A DNA stretch of 64,000 nucleotides from Rickettsia typhi (GTDB lineage: Bacteria; Pseudomonadota; Alphaproteobacteria; Rickettsiales; Rickettsiaceae). Shown here in pieces: positions 26,254 through 34,036 of the stretch; the stretch's first letter is position 1; each line of letters starts with the position of its first letter. The notes beneath the pieces were generated by a model. That model did no database searches, had not been told where the DNA came from, and worked only from the letters and a program-made list of their open reading frames with translations. A program made the translations under genes and the position numbers. The stretch spans positions 62,001 through 126,000 of the forward strand of contig CAMBEC010000001.1 in NCBI GenBank assembly GCA_945865485.1. Direction: 5' to 3'.

Positions 26254-26982
26254 ATGAGCAATCATACAGCCGCTGTAATTATAATTGGCAATGAAATACT
26301 TTCTGGGAGAACTCTTGATATAAATACACAAGAAATAGCACTACGACTTAGTGAGATTGGAGTTTCACTTATCGAAACAAGAACGATTGCCGATGACCGC
26401 ACAATGATCATAAATACTGCCAGAGAGCTAAGCAGTAAGTATAATTATGTCTTTACTACCGGAGGCATTGGTCCGACTCACGATGATATAACAGCAGAAT
26501 CAATGGCAGCCGCATTTAATGTTCGTTATGTAAGAAATGATGAAATATATATGATTCTAAAAAATTACTACGATAAAATGGGTGAAAAACTAAATTCTGC
26601 TCGGGAAAAAATGGCCTACATACCAGAATCATCAAAACTTCTGCACAACGACGCTACGATGGTGCCTGGATTTGTCATTGGCAACGTATTTGTTATGGCT
26701 GGTATTCCAAATATTATGAAAGCAATGCTTAAATCAGCTATTCCGATGCTAAAAAAAGGTAAAGTTATTCAGTCACAAACTTTAGAAGTAATGATGGGCG
26801 AAAGCAAGATTGCAATTAGCTTTGAAGAATTACAAAACAAATATAAAGAGGTAGATATGGGCAGTTACCCGTTTACAAAAAATGGTATCCATGGAACTGC
26901 TCTAGTACTTAGATCATCGAATTACAACTTACTTGAGAAGGCTTTTGTAGAGTTAGAAACTATTATCAACGGTCTTAAATAA
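26254..26982 (+). CDS. CinA-like molybdopterin-binding domain protein
   Basis: A 242 aa protein with the MoaB/MogA-like fold of the CinA N-terminal domain. It begins AAVIIIGNEILSGRTLDINTQ and contains the phosphate-binding TTGGIGPTHDDITAE, and the family segments LHNDATMVPGF and MAGIPNIMKAML follow. The C-terminal amidohydrolase half of full-length CinA (nicotinamide-nucleotide amidase, total about 410 aa) is absent, as in many alphaproteobacterial COG1058 proteins. The function of the short form is uncertain; ADP-ribose or NAD-metabolite hydrolysis is suggested for the domain. It stands alone, convergent with the RNA methyltransferase. Confidence 0.88.
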   Translation: MSNHTAAVIIIGNEILSGRTLDINTQEIALRLSEIGVSLIETRTIADDRTMIINTARELSSKYNYVFTTGGIGPTHDDITAESMAAAFNVRYVRNDEIYMILKNYYDKMGEKLNSAREKMAYIPESSKLLHNDATMVPGFVIGNVFVMAGIPNIMKAMLKSAIPMLKKGKVIQSQTLEVMMGESKIAISFEELQNKYKEVDMGSYPFTKNGIHGTALVLRSSNYNLLEKAFVELETIINGLK

Positions 26983-27004
26983 CCTGAATATAGCAAAACC
27001 AATC

Positions 27005-28261
27005 CTAGACCGCAGTAGAAACAAAAACCCCTACAACCTCAAGATGTGAGCTCCAATAAAACTGATCTACCGGAGTAACTTCGAGCAGCTTATATCCTCC
27101 ATTTTCTAAAATACTTGCATCACGAGCAAAGCTCTCTGGATTACACGAAACATAGATCACCCTTTCACACTTACTACGAGCCAATGTCTTGACCTGTTCT
27201 AAAGCCCCTGCTCTTGGTGGGTTAATAACAGCAAAACGATACGACCTTAACTCGTCCTTACTTAAAGGATTAGTAAATAAATCACGTTCATACAGCATTA
27301 TCGCTCCTTCTGCCGCCTTTCCAAGGGCCTCAAGCGAGGTTGCATCAGATTCAAAACCATCTACTCTAAAACGCTTACTAAGTGGTAGGGCAAAAGTACC
27401 TCGGCCGCAGAACAGGTCAACTAAAGCGCCTTTTTCTTGAGGTAAATATTGTTCCACTAAATCTGCTAGTATTTGATCTGACGAGAAGCTTGCTTGCATG
27501 AAGGCCCTAGCATCAGTAGTAACTTTTTTATCTCCTAATAAAATATATGGTTTTTCACTTTCAAACAAAACTCTAGGCTTTTTAGATGAACGGAATTGTA
27601 ATCTAATAATTCCGGTTTTTTTTGCAAAATCTATCAACTCTTGCTCCTGCTCTGGTATAATATCTATAAGCTTATGTAGCTCAAGAAGCATATCAATACC
27701 ATTACTTGCATGCATTAGAAAGATTTCAGCTTTTTGTCTATGCTCCAAAATATTCATAAGAACTTCTTTGAGTGGTATAAGTATAGCAGACAGCGGGCTC
27801 ATCATGGCTGGGCAGCTATCTATATCAATGATCTGATGGGAATGGAACCGATAAAATCCAAGGAAGAGTTGCTCATTTTTTTTAAGAGCCTGCAGATTGA
27901 TACGGCGACGGGTTCCTTTAGGAATAGTAATTATAGGATTGATTATAGTCTCAGTAGGCAAAACCTGTTTTACAAGGCTAAGCTTGAAATTATCGTAAGT
28001 TGTCAGGTCCATATGCTGAAGCATACAACCACCACACCGACCAAAATATTTACATTCTGGCGTAATTCTATGGCTCGATAGTTTTTCAATATTTTTGAGC
28101 AAACAATTAGATTGCCGACGATATTCGTGTCTCTCAAAAGTGATAACTTCATCTGGGAGAACATATGGTACTTCTACTAATCCCTGAGGACTCTTACCGC
28201 AACCAAGCCCTTGGTTATTTATAAATTCGATAAGGCATGAGCCTTCTTCTATTATAGCCAT
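27005..28261 (-). CDS. Class I RNA m5U methyltransferase, RlmD/TrmA family
   Basis: SAM-dependent uracil-C5 methyltransferase of rRNA or tRNA. A short N-terminal beta domain (TRAM-like) is followed by a [4Fe-4S] cluster motif CKYFGRCGGCMLQH (near residue 63). The C-terminal Rossmann domain shows the SAM motif LVDLFCGRGTFALPL, the NPPRAG motif (VINPPRAGALE) and the catalytic Cys region VIYVSCNPESFARD. The iron-sulphur motif points to the RlmD/RumA side (23S rRNA m5U1939) over TrmA. At 418 aa it is standard. It is the last of a run of minus-strand genes after the photolyase (35-base gap). Confidence 0.9.
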   Translation of the reverse strand: MAIIEEGSCLIEFINNQGLGCGKSPQGLVEVPYVLPDEVITFERHEYRRQSNCLLKNIEKLSSHRITPECKYFGRCGGCMLQHMDLTTYDNFKLSLVKQVLPTETIINPIITIPKGTRRRINLQALKKNEQLFLGFYRFHSHQIIDIDSCPAMMSPLSAILIPLKEVLMNILEHRQKAEIFLMHASNGIDMLLELHKLIDIIPEQEQELIDFAKKTGIIRLQFRSSKKPRVLFESEKPYILLGDKKVTTDARAFMQASFSSDQILADLVEQYLPQEKGALVDLFCGRGTFALPLSKRFRVDGFESDATSLEALGKAAEGAIMLYERDLFTNPLSKDELRSYRFAVINPPRAGALEQVKTLARSKCERVIYVSCNPESFARDASILENGGYKLLEVTPVDQFYWSSHLEVVGVFVSTAV

Positions 28262-28296
28262 TGGTTTCTCATATAAGTTATAAGGATAAGCCAGTT

Positions 28297-29700
28297 TTAA
28301 AGGGAAGAAAATATTTCTAGAGCTCTTTTCCTGGAAAAACTTAAATCAACTATAGGCTCTGGATAATTGATTCCTAACTGAATTCCAGCATCAATCAACG
28401 TTTTTTTTGGAGCTTCCCAAGGATTAAATAAATATTTATCTGGTAATGATTTTAATTCTGGTACATATTTCCTAGTATATTCCCCCGTAGTATCAAATTT
28501 TTCCCCTTGAGTTACGGGATTAAAAATCCGAAAATAAGGCGCAGCATCTGCTCCACATCCAGCAACCCATTGCCAACTACAACTGTTACTGGCTAAATCT
28601 GCATCAAATAAGCAATTCCAAAACCATCTTTCCCCATAATTCCAGTGGATTAGTAAGTTTTTTACTAAAAATGAACCAACAATCATTCTCACTCTATTAT
28701 GCATATAACCTGTTTGCCAAAGTTCACGCATCCCGGCATCAACAATAGGAATACCCGTTATACCTTTTTGCCAACAACCAAGTAACTTTTTATTATCTCT
28801 CCAAGGAAATTGATTAAATTTAATATTTAAATTATTTACTGGTATCTGGGGAAAATGATAAAGCAGGTAATATGAAAATTCACGCCAAGCTATTTCACTA
28901 ACAAAACATTCTAGGTTTTCTTCTATATTTAGAGATTGAATGTAATAGCAAATTTGTCTTGGAGAAATTTCACCAAAATGCAAGTGCGGTGAAAGACGAG
29001 AAGTATTTTCCTTAGACGGAAAATTTCTACCTTCTTTATAGTTTTTTATACCCACTTGTATAAAGTTCTGCAGTTTTTTACATGCTGCATTTTCTCCTAC
29101 AACCCAACCTTTAATAATATTATTTCCCCATTTATCAGATGGCAATAAAGCAAGAGATTCTATATCTAAACAATCTATATTATCTTTTGTGTAATGAGTA
29201 TTATTAGGTTTTAGTATTGGTGTACTGGTAAAATAACCATCTAGGTAAGCCTTTTTATAAAAAGCAGTGAATACTTTATACGGTGTTCCATCACTTTTGA
29301 GAAACTTCCACGGTTCGATCATTAACGATCCATTAAAGCTTTTTACGTCGATATTTTGTTTTTGCAAACTCCCTTTTATTATTTTATCTCGTTTAATTCT
29401 CCATGGTTCATAGCACCTATTCCAATATACTGATTTTATATTATATTTCTGCGTTAGATCGAGAATAATATCTGTAGCATTACCAGAAAATACTCTCAAG
29501 CCACCACCCAAAGATTCGTTAAGTTTATTCAAAGAGTGATGCAACCAGACTCTACTTGCTTCTCCCATAACATGTTGACCTGGATTATAGTCATCAAGTA
29601 TATAAATTGGCAAAACTTCACCGTTTTCTACAGCCGCAGATAACGAAGGATTATCACTTAATCTTAAATCTTGACGAAACCAGTGAATCGTTAGTGACAT
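28297..29700 (-). CDS. phr: Deoxyribodipyrimidine photolyase
   Basis: Light-driven repair of UV-induced pyrimidine dimers. The N-terminal antenna domain starts TIHWFRQDLRLSDNPSL. The FAD-binding C-terminal half carries ENTSRLSPHLHFGEISPRQ, WREFSYYLLYHFP and the very conserved GIPIVDAGMRELWQTGYMHNR, then NRVRM and SCSWQWVAGCGADAAPYFRIFNP. The tryptophans of the electron-transfer chain sit in these blocks. The 467 aa length is normal for class I CPD photolyases. Most obligate intracellular bacteria lack it, so its presence suggests the host or a free stage is exposed to sunlight. It is probably co-transcribed with murU (65-base gap). Confidence 0.95.
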   Translation of the reverse strand: MSLTIHWFRQDLRLSDNPSLSAAVENGEVLPIYILDDYNPGQHVMGEASRVWLHHSLNKLNESLGGGLRVFSGNATDIILDLTQKYNIKSVYWNRCYEPWRIKRDKIIKGSLQKQNIDVKSFNGSLMIEPWKFLKSDGTPYKVFTAFYKKAYLDGYFTSTPILKPNNTHYTKDNIDCLDIESLALLPSDKWGNNIIKGWVVGENAACKKLQNFIQVGIKNYKEGRNFPSKENTSRLSPHLHFGEISPRQICYYIQSLNIEENLECFVSEIAWREFSYYLLYHFPQIPVNNLNIKFNQFPWRDNKKLLGCWQKGITGIPIVDAGMRELWQTGYMHNRVRMIVGSFLVKNLLIHWNYGERWFWNCLFDADLASNSCSWQWVAGCGADAAPYFRIFNPVTQGEKFDTTGEYTRKYVPELKSLPDKYLFNPWEAPKKTLIDAGIQLGINYPEPIVDLSFSRKRALEIFSSL

Positions 29701-29764
29701 AAGTTTAAACTCTATTTGTCAGTTACAACAAAACAGACCTAATATACAAAAACTATGAATAGAA

Positions 29765-30487
29765 TTATTGATCACCATGAGCCAGCATATCCATTTCAAT
29801 ATCGACTAAATCTTCTGGCGTAGTAGCGTGATACCATCTTGTGCTATCTTTTGCAGCGATACCTCTTACCTTATCACTGTTTAAATAATATTCTCTAAGA
29901 GAAAATACTTTGAGTGGATGTTTGGCTATTTTCTGCGGTTTTAAAATTTGTAAACCAGCATACATATAGTCATAATTTCCTTCTTTATCTTGTCTAGAGA
30001 GCTTTCCATCAGCAAGCAAATCAAAATCGCCATGGCCAGAATAACCAACAGCTCTATTATATTTTTGCATTAAAAGTAAAAAGTCCATTTCTTCAGGATT
30101 CCATTTCTTAATCATGTCAGCAAAAATATTATACTCAGACTTTAGAACAATATCAGTATTTAGAGCAAAAACTGGATCTTCTCCCAATTGTGCCAGAGCA
30201 TTCTTAATAGCCCCCCCTGTTTCGAGCAGCTCTTCTTCGTATATTACTATTATTTCAGGAAACGATGGATTAAGCTTCTTGAAGTCATCGATAGATTTAC
30301 TAATTTGATCATGTAAATAGTGGGTATTAATTACTACCTTTTTGAATGGATACATTTTACACAAAGCCAGTGCATGGTGTAGCATCGGCTGACCCAAAAT
30401 AGGAATTAATGTTTTAGGGCTATTTTCAGTTAAGTGGCGCATTCTATTACCAAATCCAGCCGCAAATAACATTATAGTATCAATCAT
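29765..30487 (-). CDS. murU: MurNAc-1-phosphate uridylyltransferase (nucleotidyltransferase)
   Basis: Nucleotide-sugar pyrophosphorylase, 240 aa. The N-terminal signature MLFAAGFGNRMRHLTENSPKTLIPI carries the G-x-G-x-R nucleotide-binding loop and the PK motif. EEELLETGGAIKNAL is the base-binding segment, and LNTDIVL holds the metal-binding Asp. It converts MurNAc-alpha-1-phosphate to UDP-MurNAc in the peptidoglycan recycling route that bypasses MurA. Assignment to MurU over other NDP-sugar enzymes rests on the adjacent AmgK-like kinase, six bases upstream, which is the known partner in Pseudomonas. Confidence 0.85.
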   Translation of the reverse strand: MIDTIMLFAAGFGNRMRHLTENSPKTLIPILGQPMLHHALALCKMYPFKKVVINTHYLHDQISKSIDDFKKLNPSFPEIIVIYEEELLETGGAIKNALAQLGEDPVFALNTDIVLKSEYNIFADMIKKWNPEEMDFLLLMQKYNRAVGYSGHGDFDLLADGKLSRQDKEGNYDYMYAGLQILKPQKIAKHPLKVFSLREYYLNSDKVRGIAAKDSTRWYHATTPEDLVDIEMDMLAHGDQ

Positions 30488-30493
30488 TCCAAC

Positions 30494-31477
30494 CTACTTT
30501 AAATTCTTCAACCACTTTCTTACCGGAAGTAAGTCAGGGTGTGACAAATCATATTCCAAATATTTTTGTACTCTTGGGATATATTTTAAATAACTATCAT
30601 CGTTATCTCTTGTATATTTTCTAGAAAATACTCCAAGGATCCTACAATTTCTTTGTGCGCCCAATATATGATAGTCACGCAATACTTCGAACTTATCAAG
30701 TTCTTTTTTTTCAGCAAAATAATCTATAAGATCAAGCGCATCTTGCCGAGTTACATCAAATCGTGCATCTTCTAGTACAGAGACTAGATCATACACCGGA
30801 GAACCACAAAGAGCATCCTGAAAATCAAGTAACCCTATCTTCCTAAATGAATCACGTTCCTGTAGATACATCATATTCTCTAAATGATAATCCCTTAGAA
30901 CTAAACAATTTGGCATTGCAGCTTGCTTTGCCAAAACATTTTGCCAAATTTCGATAAATTCATCGAATTCATGTATTTTTAGTTCTCGCTTATATGCATA
31001 AGGAATGTACCAATCAACAAAAAGCTCTATTTCTTTGCAAAGCAGTTCATTATCAAAATACCTAAGCCCAGTAGGACACTCTAACTTCTGAAGTGAACAC
31101 AGCAAATCAACGATTAAGCAATAAATATTCTTTTTCTCTTGAATATTATCCGCTATCTCTTCCAAGTGGTTTTTGACACTAACAATTCCAAAATCTTCTA
31201 TAACTAAAAAACCTTGCTTAAGGTCCTTCTTAATAACTAGCGGAGCTGAAAAATCATTTTTTAAAAGAAAATCAGCAATGTTGATAAAAGACTGCACATT
31301 TGCATAACTTGGGGGACAATCCATCACTACATAACTTTTGCTGTCAGCCCACACTCTATAGTAGCTACGCATACCAGCATCACCAGGCATAGACTCAATT
31401 GTATGCGGTGTTTTAGAAAAACAACTGTTAATAAATAACTTTAATTTCTCCTCTCTTTCAGCAATAAATGAAACCAT
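30494..31477 (-). CDS. amgK: Anomeric MurNAc/GlcNAc kinase (aminoglycoside-phosphotransferase fold)
   Basis: Kinase-like fold, 327 aa. The nucleotide-binding lobe has YVVMDCPPSY, and LVIEDFG is the hinge-side segment. The catalytic loop is LVLRDYHLENMMYL (D..H...N), and the metal-binding loop is GLLDFQDALCGSPVYDLVSV, the exact AmgK/COG3178 pattern. AmgK phosphorylates the anomeric carbon of MurNAc, feeding MurU downstream. The pair allows cell-wall sugars to be reused and in other species gives intrinsic tolerance of fosfomycin. It lies 20 bases after clpX, probably one transcript. Confidence 0.87.
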   Translation of the reverse strand: MVSFIAEREEKLKLFINSCFSKTPHTIESMPGDAGMRSYYRVWADSKSYVVMDCPPSYANVQSFINIADFLLKNDFSAPLVIKKDLKQGFLVIEDFGIVSVKNHLEEIADNIQEKKNIYCLIVDLLCSLQKLECPTGLRYFDNELLCKEIELFVDWYIPYAYKRELKIHEFDEFIEIWQNVLAKQAAMPNCLVLRDYHLENMMYLQERDSFRKIGLLDFQDALCGSPVYDLVSVLEDARFDVTRQDALDLIDYFAEKKELDKFEVLRDYHILGAQRNCRILGVFSRKYTRDNDDSYLKYIPRVQKYLEYDLSHPDLLPVRKWLKNLK

Positions 31478-31497
31478 GTTTAATAATGCTATAGAGT

Positions 31498-32772
31498 TTA
31501 TACAGCCAAACGTTTTTTTGGTGATTTAGAAGAAACCTTAGCAATTTTTATTGGTTTAATGACTGCCGCAACATTATTTTCTACTGCCTCTTTGTTAAAG
31601 GTAATTTTCTTATTTTTCAATTCAGAAAAATTATACATATCCTCTAGCAACAATTCTTCAATTATAGAACGGAGGCCTCTTGCACCAGTGTTTCTTTTTA
31701 ACGCTTTTGCTGCCACCGCCTCAAGAGCATCTTCCGTAAACTCAAGTTCAGCATTATTCAGAGCAAAAAGTTTCTTATATTGCTTTACAATAGCATTCTT
31801 AGGTTCGGTAAGAATCTTAATTAAAGCATCTTTATCAAGCTCTTTTAAAGTAGCAACAACTGGCAAACGCCCAATAAATTCAGGAATCATACCAAATTTA
31901 ATTATATCTTCAATCTGTAACTCTTTTAATACATCACTATGGCGCATTTCTTCTTTCGACTTAACATTAGCCGCAAAACCAATTGAACTCTTATCGCTTC
32001 GTGCAGCAATAATACCCTCAATACCCATGAATGCACCACCACATATAAATAATATATTCGAAGTGTCAATTTGAATAAAATCTTGCTGCGGATGTTTTCT
32101 TCCTCCCTGCGGCGGAACATAGGCAACCGTACCTTCCATTATTTTCAACAACGCTTGTTGCACACCTTCACCTGAAACGTCACGTGTAATTGATACGTTC
32201 TCAGATTTTTTGGCTATTTTATCGATTTCGTCAATATAAATTATTCCCTTTTGCGCCTTCTCTACGTTAAAGTCAGCTGCTTGTAATAATCTAAGCAAAA
32301 TATTCTCAACATCTTCACCAACATATCCAGCCTCAGTCAAAGTTGTTGCATCTGCCATAGTAAAAGGCACATCCAAAATCTTAGCCAAAGTTTGGGCAAG
32401 CAAAGTTTTCCCAGAACCAGTGGACCCGATAAGCATAATATTTGATTTGTTGAGCTCAACTTCATCCTTAGAATTGATCAAGCTTTCCAGACGCTTGTAA
32501 TGGTTGTAAACAGCCACTGAAAGCACCTTTTTCGCTTTATCTTGACCGATTACATGATCATCAAGAATTTTGTATATTTCTTTAGGAGTTGGCACTGAAG
32601 AAACAATATTTTCAATGGCTTCATTCACTTCCTCTTGAATAATATCCTGGCAAATCTCAATGCATTCATCGCAAATAAAAACGGTTGGGCCAGCAATCAG
32701 TTTTTTAACCTCAAACTGATTCTTACCACAAAACGAGCAATGTAGGGACTTTTTTTTAAACTCTTCAGCCAT
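31498..32772 (-). CDS. clpX: ATP-dependent Clp protease ATP-binding subunit ClpX
   Basis: AAA+ unfoldase that feeds substrates to ClpP. The N-terminal zinc-binding domain has Cys12, Cys15, Cys34 and Cys37. Walker A is GSTGSGKT, Walker B is [11 protein letters not shown], and the pore loop (GYVGED) lies in [19 protein letters not shown]. Sensor and arginine-finger segments follow ([20 protein letters not shown]). The 424 aa length is standard. It follows clpP with a 64-base gap. The ClpP-contact IGF loop is present in the form SSIGFAANV. Confidence 0.98.
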   Translation of the reverse strand: MAEEFKKKSLHCSFCGKNQFEVKKLIAGPTVFICDECIEICQDIIQEEVNEAIENIVSSVPTPKEIYKILDDHVIGQDKAKKVLSVAVYNHYKRLESLINSKDEVELNKSNIMLIGSTGSGKTLLAQTLAKILDVPFTMADATTLTEAGYVGEDVENILLRLLQAADFNVEKAQKGIIYIDEIDKIAKKSENVSITRDVSGEGVQQALLKIMEGTVAYVPPQGGRKHPQQDFIQIDTSNILFICGGAFMGIEGIIAARSDKSSIGFAANVKSKEEMRHSDVLKELQIEDIIKFGMIPEFIGRLPVVATLKELDKDALIKILTEPKNAIVKQYKKLFALNNAELEFTEDALEAVAAKALKRNTGARGLRSIIEELLLEDMYNFSELKNKKITFNKEAVENNVAAVIKPIKIAKVSSKSPKKRLAV

Positions 32773-32836
32773 AGCAATCCTAAAATTTTTTACTTATACT
32801 TATCTGTTTATCAGCTCTTTTTAAGAAAGTAAATTA

Positions 32837-33448
32837 TTACTTCTTTGCTTTTTGTACAACAATTAATTCCCTGCTACTAATAATCTTATCTACAATACCA
32901 AATTCCTGAGCCTCACTAGCTGACATAAAACAATCACGTTCCATAGCTTTTGCTATTTTCTCTACAGTTTGACCAGTGTGCTTGGCATAAGTTTGATGAA
33001 GAAGATTTTTTACTTTCATTGTCTCACGCGCATGAATCTCAATGTCGGTAGCTTGCCCCCTATAGCCGCCACTTGGTTGATGTATCATTACCCGGCTACT
33101 TGGTAAAACGTAACGCATTCCCTCTTCACCTGCAAGCAAAATAGTTGCCCCCATTGAACAAGCTTGACCAATACAAAGCGTAGCAATCTTTGGTTTTATG
33201 TACTGCATAGTATCATAAATTGCAAAACCCGAACTTACGACACCACCAGGAGAATTGATATACATATATATCTCTTTCTCTGGATTTTCAGCTTCAAGGA
33301 ATAACAACTGCGCTACAATAGAATTAGCCATCTGGTCTTCAAACTCACCACAAACAAACACTATGCGCTCTTTTAGCAAACGTGAATAAATATCATATGA
33401 TCTTTCTCCTCTTGCAGTCTGCTCGACAACTATTGGCACATAACTCAT
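32837..33448 (-). CDS. clpP: ATP-dependent Clp protease proteolytic subunit
   Basis: Serine peptidase forming the tetradecameric proteolytic chamber. The catalytic triad is visible: Ser98 in GQACSMGA, His123 in VMIHQPSGG and Asp172 in ERDCFMSA. The N-terminus [20 protein letters not shown] is the usual short propeptide region. It lies upstream of clpX, as in most bacteria, and 24 bases after the glutaredoxin-like gene. Confidence 0.98.
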   Translation of the reverse strand: MSYVPIVVEQTARGERSYDIYSRLLKERIVFVCGEFEDQMANSIVAQLLFLEAENPEKEIYMYINSPGGVVSSGFAIYDTMQYIKPKIATLCIGQACSMGATILLAGEEGMRYVLPSSRVMIHQPSGGYRGQATDIEIHARETMKVKNLLHQTYAKHTGQTVEKIAKAMERDCFMSASEAQEFGIVDKIISSRELIVVQKAKK

Positions 33449-33472
33449 AATTTACTTTCTCCAAAAATATTA

Positions 33473-33856
33473 TTATTTTTCCCTAAGCTCAGACTCTATA
33501 TATAACTTCCCAGATTCTTCCAGTTCCAGCAAATTCTTATACCCACCAATAAATTCACCATTTATGTAAACGTATGGAACAGTATTTTGACTAGTCTGAT
33601 AAGCAATTTTTTGATGTAGTTCTCTATTATTCGAAAGTTCAATGAACTCATAAGGAATAGAGTTTTTAACCAAGAGCTCTTTAGCCAAGATACAGTATTT
33701 ACACGTATCTTTAGTATAAAGCAAAACTTTTAAATCACTTCTTGGAGTTTTAGCTTCTCTAACAACTGTACTTGAATCGTAGTTCGAATAAAGTTTTACC
33801 GACGCAAACAACACAAGTAATGCAGCTAAAACTATAAATATTTTACTATTTCCCAT
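33473..33856 (-). CDS. Membrane-anchored glutaredoxin-like protein
   Basis: A 127 aa protein with an N-terminal hydrophobic segment (residues 4-22) that is probably an uncleaved anchor, followed by a glutaredoxin fold. The redox motif is Cys52-Lys-Tyr-Cys55 in LYTKDTCKYCILAKELL. The cis-proline is in TVPYVYING and the glutathione-binding GG in FIGGYKNLLELEESGKL. Most bacterial glutaredoxins are soluble; the anchor would put this one either on the cytoplasmic face or, with the N-in orientation predicted from its few positive residues, in the periplasm. It leads the run grx-clpP-clpX-amgK-murU. Confidence 0.82.
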   Translation of the reverse strand: MGNSKIFIVLAALLVLFASVKLYSNYDSSTVVREAKTPRSDLKVLLYTKDTCKYCILAKELLVKNSIPYEFIELSNNRELHQKIAYQTSQNTVPYVYINGEFIGGYKNLLELEESGKLYIESELREK

Positions 33857-34036
33857 ATTTTTGTAAGACTCATCTCGACTATATCGAAGGCCAACTCTAA
33901 CATAAATCTAAAAGAACTCATACCACAAATCCACATAAAATAAGTAATTACTAAAATATATATGAGCATTTCTATATTATAGTCTGATATACTTATCATA
34001 TGTGTCTACATTTAAGAGGACTCGCGAGGTATCCAG

